Made by a program: the position numbers and the translations under genes
DNA from: an uncultured Clostridia bacterium
Lineage (GTDB): Bacteria; Bacillota; Clostridia; Christensenellales; Borkfalkiaceae
Length of the DNA stretch: 9,311 nt
Assembly: GCA_934273135.1 (NCBI GenBank)
Contig: CAKQSU010000029.1
Span: 1 to 9,311 of the forward strand
Direction: 5' to 3'
Part shown: piece by piece, positions 1-6,078 of the stretch
Numbering within the stretch: position 1 is the stretch's first letter
Layout of the letters: each line of letters starts with the position of its first letter
Notes under the pieces: model-generated
The model's input: the letters and a program-made list of their open reading frames with translations, nothing else
The model's database searches: none
What the model was told of the DNA's origin: nothing

Positions 1-396
1 ATCGAAAAGGGCGAATACAACACGCACCGTATCGTAAAAATAGACCGCGACGCAAGCGGCAAAGTGACTTCCGTCACGACCCAAGGCGACAACCGCCAAA
101 TGGCAATCGGCACGGAAGTTGTCTCGCGCGGCGCGCTTATAGCGGTATACACGGGTAAGGAAATCGGCGGAATAGGAGGGGCTTTGAGCTTTTTGAGTTC
201 TCGCCTCGGCTTCGGCTTGTGCATTCTCTTACCGCTCGCGGCGTTCTTTATATATCAGTTAGTCGTTTTCATTCGCACGGTAATAAGCGTAAAAAACGAC
301 GGCAAAAAAATGATTACGCAAGCGGACGAAGAGCTGATAAAGCAGCGCGCGATAGAAGAATATTTGCGTAAGCAGGAAGAGAATAAGAAAGACTGA
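1..396 (+). CDS. SipW-like signal peptidase I, C-terminal part (5' truncated by window)
   Basis: The reading frame is open from base 1 and gives 131 residues before a TGA stop; the N-terminus, with its membrane anchor and catalytic Ser, lies outside the window. Near the start is THRIV (His9 of the visible part), matching the His general base of the SipW/archaeal/ER-type signal peptidases, which use Ser-His rather than Ser-Lys. A TQGDN box follows (Asp30), equivalent to the family GDN motif. A hydrophobic segment at about 70-92 should be the C-terminal membrane helix, and a charged 40-residue tail should be cytoplasmic. The family cleaves signal peptides from exported proteins on the outer face of the membrane; in Bacillus, SipW processes the biofilm fibre protein TasA. 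A second enzyme of this type is encoded at 5217-6044. The internal GTG at 64 is not the real start, because the His motif lies upstream of it. The family call is good; the substrate is unknown. Confidence 0.8.
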   Translation: MEKGEYNTHRIVKIDRDASGKVTSVTTQGDNRQMAIGTEVVSRGALIAVYTGKEIGGIGGALSFLSSRLGFGLCILLPLAAFFIYQLVVFIRTVISVKNDGKKMITQADEELIKQRAIEEYLRKQEENKKD

Positions 397-403
397 AAGT
401 TGA

Positions 404-470
404 CCTAACGCCGCAATAGCGGCACATTTTGCCACAAGAGGCAATCTCGATATTCACGCTTCGCGTTAGG
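404..470. repeat. Folded intergenic segment with nested inverted repeats
   Basis: An 8-bp perfect inverted repeat (CCTAACGC at 404-411, GCGTTAGG at 463-470) encloses smaller hairpins: GCCGC/GCGGC (410-414 with 419-423, partly competing with the outer stem), TTGCC/GGCAA (429-433 with 440-444) and ACGC/GCGT (456-459 with 463-466). At 447-454 lies TCGATATT, the reverse complement of the AATATCGA linker in the array at 752-855, so this is probably another, inverted piece of the same repeat family. It starts 8 bases after the stop of the upstream gene. There is no T-run after any stem, so it is not a convincing intrinsic terminator. It could still act as an mRNA 3'-end structure. Confidence 0.5.
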
Positions 471-478
471 AATTTTAG

Positions 479-741
479 AGGTTGTACGTATTATCCCCTC
501 ATCCACCGCTAAAGCGGTCCCCCTTCCCCACAAAGCCTGCCGACAAGCGGCATGCGGTGGAAGGTAGGCGTATGATAGCCGTTCACATTCCGTTCAAGCC
601 TGACTGTAAGGTGCGCATAAAGATAGCCGTTTATTATTATCAAAAGCTTTCTTTTTGCACGCGACAAGACGACCTTCCCCCTTGTGGGGAAGGGGGACCG
701 CCTTTAAGCGGCGGTGGATGAGGGGATTTTGAGTACGACCT
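479..741. mobile_element. MITE-like element with long imperfect terminal inverted repeats
   Basis: The two ends are inverted copies. AGGTTGTAC at 479-487 matches the reverse complement of GTACGACCT at 733-741. The core arm at 495-533 (CCCCTCATCCACCGC, then GCGGTCCCCCTTCCCC) is repeated inverted at 682-725 with a few extra bases in the small internal stem. Each end therefore spans about 55 bases around a centre of roughly 150 bases with no plausible gene. Inside are a secondary hairpin (535-541 with 563-569), a direct repeat GATAGCCGTT (574-583 and 622-631), and a strong 8-bp stem CCTTCCCC/GGGGAAGG (673-680 with 686-693). I see no clear target-site duplication. I recall very similar CCCCTCATCCACCGC/CCCCTTCCCC repeats scattered in gut Clostridia. 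It carries no transposase and would need one in trans. It appears to sit between two pieces of hairpin/ATATCGA repeat sequence. Confidence 0.6.
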
Positions 742-751
742 TAAAAAAATC

Positions 752-855
752 TCGCACTTTACGTGCGAATATCGATTGCCGATAGGCAAATATCGAGCCG
801 CATTGCGGCATATCGATTGCGCTGTAAGCGCAAATATCGAGCGGGCAAAGCCCGC
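752..855. repeat. Array of five short hairpins with ATATCGA linkers
   Basis: Five small hairpins follow one another: TCGCAC/GTGCGA (752-768), TGCC/GGCA (777-788), GCCGC/GCGGC (797-809), TGCGCT/AGCGCA (818-832) and GCGGGC/GCCCGC (841-855). Stem sequences all differ but each is perfectly self-complementary. The spacers are almost constant: ATATCGAT (769-776), AATATCGA (789-796), ATATCGAT (810-817) and AATATCGA (833-840). The period is 20-25 bases. The array ends directly at the start of the ATPase gene; the base run after the last stem (ATATGG) resembles a decayed linker. Pairing is conserved while sequence is not, which suggests the fold matters. I recall similar ATATCGA hairpin strings between genes in gut Clostridia but know of no established function. 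It could affect translation or mRNA stability of the downstream operon. Confidence 0.7.
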
Positions 856-857
856 AT

Positions 858-2438
858 ATGGTAGATATTATGACAAATTTTTTATACGGCTTTTTGACCT
901 GGTTCAAAGCCTTTTTCGGAAACTTAATAGACGGATTCTGGACGATATTCAAAGGCATAGGCTTAGGAATAGCGAAGATTTTCGATTTTGCTTATTACTT
1001 TAAGCTTTGGTCGGACGAAAGGGCGAATTTCGGCGCGCTCGACTGGATTTTTTCCGTGCTTTCCTTTATTCTTGCGTTCGCGGTAATCGTGGGGATTGTT
1101 TTCCTTTTGATACTCGGCATAAGAAAGTTCATTCGTTTCCGTTCGACGCTTGTCGGCAACGAGGACTTACTCGAAGAAATTTCCGACCTGCACCGCGACG
1201 TTTTGCGCCTGACAAACGAAAAAGAGCGTATAATTCAGTTAAAGGTTGCCCAAGCCGGGCTTAGCTACGAACAGATGAAGAGAATGTTCGACGAGGAAAT
1301 GCGGCTTGCGGAAGCCGCCGTTGCCGAAACCGCCGGCGAACCGATAAAAGGCAAAGACCAAAGCAGATTTTATCGTCTTTCGGCAATCGACGAAAAGTAC
1401 GCTTTTTACGAAGCGCCTAAGTACGACACGAGCATGAGCTTGAAAGAGCTTTGCGACGATTTGAGGAATTTTGCGTGCTTCAACAACGAACTTTATTACG
1501 ACGTTCGCACAATCCGCCTTATGCTTGCCGGGCTTGCTTCCACAAAGCTCATTATTCTGCAAGGTATCTCGGGTACGGGTAAAACTTCGCTCCCGTACGT
1601 CATGGGCAAATACTTTTTGAACGATTCGACAATCGCTTCCGTTCAGCCGTCCTGGCGTGACAGAAACGAGCTTTTCGGTTATTTTAACGAATTTACCAAA
1701 AAATTCAACGAAACGGAAGTCTTAAAACGCATTTACGAAGCGGGCTACAATGACGACCTCAACGTAATCATTCTCGACGAAATGAACATCGCGAGAGTCG
1801 AGTATTACTTTGCGGAAATGCTTTCCGTTCTCGAAATGCCCGACCCCGAGGAATGGAAGATAGAACTTGTTCCGTCCTCGTGGGACACCGACCCCGTTAA
1901 GCTCGTCGGCGGAAACCTCAAAATTCCGCAGAACGTCTGGTATATCGGCACAATAAACAACGACGATTCCACTTTCTCCGTTTCCGACAAGGTTTACGAC
2001 CGTGCGTTCGTCATCAATCTTGACTCTAAGGGCGTTTACTTTGACGCGCCCGCGACCACGGGCAAGCGCGTTTCCTATTCGTACGTCGAGGGCTTGTATG
2101 AAAAAGCCACAAAGGAACACCCCGTTTCCGTGTCCATGCTCAACAAAATAGAGCGGCTCGATTCGTACGTAATCGAACACTTCAGAGTGGCGTTCGGCAA
2201 CCGTATCATAAAGCAAATTAACAACTTCGTTCCCGTGTACGTCGCTTGCGGCGGTACGGAAGAAGAGGCGATAGACTATGTTTTCGTCACAAAAGTTTTC
2301 CGCAAATTCGAAAGTTTGAACCTTTCGCTCATTCGCGACGAAATAAGACCGCTTATCGGCTTTTTAGACTCGGAATTCGGCAAAGGAAAAATGAAAGAAA
2401 GCATAGCTTACTTAAAGCGTTTGCAAAAGACTTACTGA
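858..2438 (+). CDS. Membrane-anchored McrB-like AAA+ ATPase
   Basis: A 526-residue protein. Residues 7-50 are rich in Phe, Trp and Gly and may lie in or along the membrane. A clear transmembrane helix follows at about 63-88, then a probable coiled coil at about 101-155. The C-terminal half is an AAA+ module of the McrB/dynein-related type. Walker A is GISGTGKT (236-243, Lys242) and Walker B is VIILDEMN (303-310, Asp307-Glu308). The segment QPSWRDRNELFGYFN (263-277) is the W-D-LxGYFN pattern of this family. GTINND (364-369) fits sensor 1, and SDKVYDRA (376-383) fits the SDKVxDRA signature of McrB relatives. McrB proteins form nucleotide-driven hexamers that drive a partner, here probably the 915-residue protein starting 34 bases downstream. 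No DNA- or RNA-binding recognition domain is visible. The start is uncertain: ATG 858 lacks a Shine-Dalgarno and lies in the repeat linker; ATG 870 (MTNFLYGF) has only a weak GGTAG upstream. Family call firm; biological role unknown. Confidence 0.8.
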   Translation: MVDIMTNFLYGFLTWFKAFFGNLIDGFWTIFKGIGLGIAKIFDFAYYFKLWSDERANFGALDWIFSVLSFILAFAVIVGIVFLLILGIRKFIRFRSTLVGNEDLLEEISDLHRDVLRLTNEKERIIQLKVAQAGLSYEQMKRMFDEEMRLAEAAVAETAGEPIKGKDQSRFYRLSAIDEKYAFYEAPKYDTSMSLKELCDDLRNFACFNNELYYDVRTIRLMLAGLASTKLIILQGISGTGKTSLPYVMGKYFLNDSTIASVQPSWRDRNELFGYFNEFTKKFNETEVLKRIYEAGYNDDLNVIILDEMNIARVEYYFAEMLSVLEMPDPEEWKIELVPSSWDTDPVKLVGGNLKIPQNVWYIGTINNDDSTFSVSDKVYDRAFVINLDSKGVYFDAPATTGKRVSYSYVEGLYEKATKEHPVSVSMLNKIERLDSYVIEHFRVAFGNRIIKQINNFVPVYVACGGTEEEAIDYVFVTKVFRKFESLNLSLIRDEIRPLIGFLDSEFGKGKMKESIAYLKRLQKTY

Positions 2439-2472
2439 TTTTTTGTCAACTTAAAGAATAAAAGGAATAAAA

Positions 2473-5220
2473 ATGTTCGATTCGGGCGAAAAAAACAACT
2501 TAAAACAAAACGGCTTCGCCTGGCTTGATAAGCTCAGATACGATAGGTCCTTTACGGCAAAACTTCTTTTATCCGAGCAAGCCGTAAAGAATTATTACGC
2601 GCTTATCGTGGGCGAAATCCTCTCTTACGAAAAGGTCCGCGCGCGCACCGGTTGGAGCGGCGTGGGATTTTTCGTAGGCAAAAAAGCCTTTGCAAGGGTC
2701 GGTATAAGCGGAAAAACCCTTTGCTTATACCTTGCCGCCCGCTTAGAGGACGTGTCGTCCTTAAAGTACAAAGCTATTGACGCCGGCGAAAAAAGGAAGT
2801 ATGAAAAGACCCCTTCGGCGTTCAAAATAAAAAGCGAGGGCGGCGCAAAGCACGCCGTTAAGCAAATACAAAAACTTGCGGAAGAGTTTTCTCTCGTCAA
2901 AAAGGACGGCGAGGGAACTTTGCCGTTTTCGATTAGGTCGGAAAGCTTCGACAACCTCGTCGCGCGCGGGCTTATCCGCGTCATAAAAGGAAAAACTCGC
3001 GAAAACCCCGTTGAGCGCGACAAAGAAAAAACACCGCCCGAAACCGCGCCCGAAACTTCTGCGGAATCTGCTATAAACCCGCCTATAAGCGCGTTAAACG
3101 ACGTTTTTACCGCTTACGAGAACACGAAAGAGATTACCGAAAAGCTTTTTAAAGACAATCCTTTTTACGGCGAGCTTCTTTCTCTTTTTGCCGCCGGCGA
3201 AACGAGCGTAAAGTCAAATAGAAAGATAATCTTAAAGGCTCTCGACGAAACGTGGATAGAAAAAATCGAAGCCGCGCTTCCGTCGCTTGACTATCTTTTG
3301 CGCAACCCCACGCACTTCATTTCCGAAACGGAAGAGGTTTTGCCGATAGAGCTTACCCGCAAAATCAGCGGTCGTTCCATTTCCCACCTTGCCCGCCACA
3401 CCGACTATATTTCGGAAGCGGACGAGTACGGCTCCGTTACGCCCACAAAGCTTTTGAACGTTTTCCGCGAAGATTCCGTTCTGACTTACGAAAACAAATT
3501 TTTAAACACGCTTATTTCCCGTCTGTACTTTTTCGTTACGGAGCGTTTTAGCGCGATAAAAGAAAAAGGCGCGGACGAAAAAAAGGACGAAGTCAGCTTT
3601 GAAACACGCTTTTATTCGGGCGAAAAACGCGGCGAAATAAAACTTGCCGTCACGCTCGCTTCGCCTTTGAGCGAGGGCGACAACAACGGCGTAAAAAGCC
3701 TTTTCGGTTCTCCGCTTTTCAAGCGCGCCGAGCGGTTGGACGCCGTTGTCAAAGGCTACGCCGATTCGGATTTTTGCAAGCAATTAGGCAGGAATTTTAT
3801 TCGTCCGCCCGTAATGCGCACGAACGCAATTTTAAAGAACAAATACTTCCGTGACGCGCTCGAACTTTGGGAGTTCATCGAAAGTTACGACGACTTCGGC
3901 ATGGGCGTGACGGTGGGCGAAAAGGTCTTTGATTTAAGCAAAAATTATATCGACGGACTTTACGGTTCGGCGGCTATGTCGTTTTTGCGTTTTTTACACG
4001 AAACGAACGATAATTCGACTGAAAGAACGGTTCTTTCTGAATACAAAACGCCGCTCTTTTCGCCGAAAATAATAACCGAGCAATCGATTGAAAAAGAGGA
4101 GAAATATAACGTGAAACTACCACCCGAAATTAAAGAAAACTTCGACGACGAAGAAGTGCTTGTCAACGTCTTAGCCGCCGTCAAAGCTCAAAAAACCTAT
4201 CGCGAACTAAACCCCTTAAAGAAGAGCGAAGAGGAGCAACCCGAGGATATTACCGAAACCGAAGACGATACTTTGGAATCTTCTTCCGGCGCGGTAGTGT
4301 ATAAAGGGCTTGAATACGTAAAGGACTTCGAGGCGAAAATCCGCCTTGCGGACGACGTTACCAAGGATTATTTTATTCGGATACTCAACGCTTTTGCGGA
4401 GTTTAAGGACGTAAAAATCCGCATGAGCGGGTACTTTACCAACGTCAAGTACGGAAAAGACAGGATAGCTTGCATAAACATGCGCGGCAAAACCCTGTGC
4501 TTTTTCACCAACGTTCTGCGCTCGGACGCGCCTGCCTTATACGAGGCGTATCGCCTGACCGATTTGTCCGACAAAAAGAAGTACGCGCGCACGCCTACGC
4601 TCATAAAAATCCGCGGCAACAGAACGCTTAAATACGCGCTTACGCTCGTCGGCGTTCTCGCGCAAAAATACTCGCTCGTCAAAGCCAAAAAAATCAAAAA
4701 GGTTTACTCCGCCGAGGACTTCCCCGTAACTTCTTTCGAAGAACTTTTGTCCCTCGGTCTTATCCATAAGCTCAAAACCGCAGAAAACAAAGAGGACATC
4801 CCCGCCGCCGACATTGACGAAAAGGAAGTTATTTCTACCGAACAAAAATCAACCGAAACGGGTGACAAAACGGACGTAAAAGACGACTTAAAGTCCTTTG
4901 AGTTTGCCCCTAAGCCCGAGCCTTATTCCTCCGCTTTTACCGAAGAAACCCCGCCCGAAGCTGTTCTCGAAGCGGAAGAAAATTCCGTTAAAGAGAGCGT
5001 CGAGGAAGAAAAGCTTTCTTATGAGGACAGAACTCTGCCCGGGATTGCTTACCCCGAAGCAATGGATTACAGCCACCCCTCGTTAAAGGGCGTAGACGAC
5101 GCGAAAGGCATTTTCGCGGACGAAAAACAGTCCGCCGCGCAAGGAGAGGAAACAGAAAAAAGGGGCGTTTTCAAGCGCATTAAAAAATTATTATTCGGCA
5201 GAAAAGGCGACAAACGGTGA
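2473..5220 (+). CDS. Large partner protein: DUF2357-like core flanked by two copies of a second domain
   Basis: A 915-residue soluble protein with no signal peptide or membrane helix. AAAGGA at 2461-2466 supports the ATG at 2473. An N-terminal domain (about 20-172) is repeated at about 614-768. Both copies share an F-x-AK start, a GKTLC(L/F) strand (80-84 and 672-676), a KY..TP....KI block (109-120 and 703-713), a YSLVK/FSLVK element (139-143 and 733-737), and a closing SF-L-GLI segment. Between them, about 205-515 resembles DUF2357: SISHLARHTDYI (302-313), VTPTKLLNVFREDSVLTYEN (322-341) and PPVMRTN...ALELWEFIESY (445-472). DUF2357 proteins are known partners of McrB-like ATPases and often carry a PD-(D/E)xK nuclease; I see no such motif here. 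An acidic, probably disordered linker (about 775-895) leads to a basic C-terminal stretch (897-915, KRIKKLLFGRK) that could bind membrane or nucleic acid. The gene follows the ATPase closely and overlaps the signal peptidase gene by 4 bases. Domain duplication is clear; the DUF2357 assignment is from memory. Confidence 0.6.
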   Translation: MFDSGEKNNLKQNGFAWLDKLRYDRSFTAKLLLSEQAVKNYYALIVGEILSYEKVRARTGWSGVGFFVGKKAFARVGISGKTLCLYLAARLEDVSSLKYKAIDAGEKRKYEKTPSAFKIKSEGGAKHAVKQIQKLAEEFSLVKKDGEGTLPFSIRSESFDNLVARGLIRVIKGKTRENPVERDKEKTPPETAPETSAESAINPPISALNDVFTAYENTKEITEKLFKDNPFYGELLSLFAAGETSVKSNRKIILKALDETWIEKIEAALPSLDYLLRNPTHFISETEEVLPIELTRKISGRSISHLARHTDYISEADEYGSVTPTKLLNVFREDSVLTYENKFLNTLISRLYFFVTERFSAIKEKGADEKKDEVSFETRFYSGEKRGEIKLAVTLASPLSEGDNNGVKSLFGSPLFKRAERLDAVVKGYADSDFCKQLGRNFIRPPVMRTNAILKNKYFRDALELWEFIESYDDFGMGVTVGEKVFDLSKNYIDGLYGSAAMSFLRFLHETNDNSTERTVLSEYKTPLFSPKIITEQSIEKEEKYNVKLPPEIKENFDDEEVLVNVLAAVKAQKTYRELNPLKKSEEEQPEDITETEDDTLESSSGAVVYKGLEYVKDFEAKIRLADDVTKDYFIRILNAFAEFKDVKIRMSGYFTNVKYGKDRIACINMRGKTLCFFTNVLRSDAPALYEAYRLTDLSDKKKYARTPTLIKIRGNRTLKYALTLVGVLAQKYSLVKAKKIKKVYSAEDFPVTSFEELLSLGLIHKLKTAENKEDIPAADIDEKEVISTEQKSTETGDKTDVKDDLKSFEFAPKPEPYSSAFTEETPPEAVLEAEENSVKESVEEEKLSYEDRTLPGIAYPEAMDYSHPSLKGVDDAKGIFADEKQSAAQGEETEKRGVFKRIKKLLFGRKGDKR
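5202..5207 (+). promoter_or_regulatory. Ribosome binding site for the GTG start at 5217
   Basis: AAAAGG lies 9 bases before GTG 5217, inside the end of the preceding gene. It supports the GTG as the real start, giving a GTGA overlap with the upstream TGA stop and likely translational coupling. The next in-frame Met is Met33, inside the first membrane helix, so a later start would damage the anchor. Confidence 0.6.
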
Positions 5221-6044
5221 AACTTGCAACCAAGCAAAAAAACGGCAAAAAATTATTCCGTAATATAGTTTTTTTCGTCATAGTCGCGCTCATTTTATCG
5301 GCGGCGTTCGCCATGATAATTAACGCAAGAAAAGGTAGAACCCCGGCTTTTGTTTTCGGCAAAGCCTTTTTGTGGGTGGAAACGGGCAGCATGAAGCCCG
5401 TTATAGACGAACGCTCCTACATTCTCGTCACAAAGTATGACGGCGGCGAGATAAAAAAAGGCGACGTTATAATCTTTGTCTGCAAGGACGCTTCCTCCCC
5501 CGTGTATAACGCGCTCGTCGCGCACCGCGTGGAAAGCGTAACGGAGGACGGACTTAAAACCAAGGGCGACGCAAACCCGACCGTAGACAGCTGGACCGTC
5601 AAAAAAGAAGATATCGTCGCGGTTTATAACAAAAATTTGCCCGTGATGACTTTTTTAGGTCGAATTTTTTCCTCCGGCGCGGGGCTAATAATAGTCATCG
5701 CTCTTTCTTTGGGTGCTTGCGCTTTCGTGTACGTTCCCGACCTTATTAAAGCCGTCGGCGAGCTTTGCGAAGAAGAAAAAGAAAAGCAGATAAGCTTAAG
5801 AGTTAAGGAAGAAGTCGCGCGGCTCGAACGCGAAAACGAAGAATCGCGCTTAAAAGAAATTCAATCGTCGGTCGAAAGTCAATCGACAGCCGAAACTCAA
5901 TCGTCGGCAGAAAGTCAATCGACAGCCGAAACTCAATCGTCGGCAGAAAGTCAATCGACAGCCGAAACTCAATCGTCGGTCGAAAGTCAATCGACGGGCA
6001 ACACTCAAACAAAAGGCGACGAAAATTCGCTTCAATCAAAGTAA
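5217..6044 (+). CDS. SipW-like signal peptidase I with repeat-bearing C-terminal tail
   Basis: A 275-residue membrane protease. A basic N-terminus precedes a transmembrane helix at about 15-36. The catalytic Ser58 lies in ETGSMKP, the classical SM box. The general base is His103 in VAHRV, as in SipW and archaeal/ER-type enzymes, rather than the Lys of bacterial LepB types. KGDAN supplies Asp118. A second hydrophobic segment (about 154-175) returns the chain to the cytoplasm. It is followed by a charged, probably coiled-coil region (about 180-215) and then a Gln/Ser/Thr/Glu-rich tail built of four 12-residue repeats (216-263). The catalytic face should be outside. Such enzymes usually sit beside their dedicated substrates, but none is visible here. 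Its GTG overlaps the stop of the DUF2357-like gene, so the two are likely translated together. The long tail is unusual for the family, which normally ends soon after the last membrane helix. Enzyme class secure; substrate unknown. Confidence 0.88.
   Translation: MKLATKQKNGKKLFRNIVFFVIVALILSAAFAMIINARKGRTPAFVFGKAFLWVETGSMKPVIDERSYILVTKYDGGEIKKGDVIIFVCKDASSPVYNALVAHRVESVTEDGLKTKGDANPTVDSWTVKKEDIVAVYNKNLPVMTFLGRIFSSGAGLIIVIALSLGACAFVYVPDLIKAVGELCEEEKEKQISLRVKEEVARLERENEESRLKEIQSSVESQSTAETQSSAESQSTAETQSSAESQSTAETQSSVESQSTGNTQTKGDENSLQSK
5862..6005 (+). repeat. Four tandem 36-bp repeats in the signal peptidase tail
   Basis: Four in-frame 36-base units at 5862-5897, 5898-5933, 5934-5969 and 5970-6005 each encode QSS(A/V)ES-QSTAET or a close variant. 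Units 2 and 3 are identical. Unit 1 differs from them at two adjacent-codon bases, and unit 4 is altered only in its last third. Each unit is itself two diverged 18-base halves (QSSAES and QSTAET). The near identity at DNA level points to recent expansion by slippage or recombination; because 36 is a multiple of three, copy-number change would keep the frame. By predicted topology the encoded tail is cytoplasmic. Confidence 0.9.
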
Positions 6045-6078
6045 AACGCTTGCCGCGGCATAAAGCGGAAGAGAACAA

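Noticed and set aside
410..423. Intrinsic terminator for the first signal peptidase gene
   Set aside because: The 5-bp stem is followed by CACATTTT rather than a proper T-run, so it was kept only as a structured repeat.
482..721. A 79-codon open frame across the MITE-like element
   Set aside because: It lies almost wholly in the inverted repeat element, has no ribosome site, and its Pro/Gly-rich ends are simply the translated repeat arms.
752..855. CRISPR array
   Set aside because: The conserved part is only 8 bases, and the variable parts are self-complementary hairpins of 12-17 bases rather than unique spacers. No cas gene is present.
1722..2216. A 164-codon minus-strand frame
   Set aside because: It is antisense to the AAA+ core with its Walker B and sensor motifs, and has no recognisable domain of its own.
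858..5220. Classical McrBC restriction system
   Set aside because: The ATPase family fits, but no DNA-recognition domain is visible on the ATPase and no nuclease motif is visible in the partner. The membrane helix also argues against it.
5862..6005. CRISPR or direct-repeat array because of the 36-base unit
   Set aside because: Units are contiguous with no spacers and are in frame within a coding gene.
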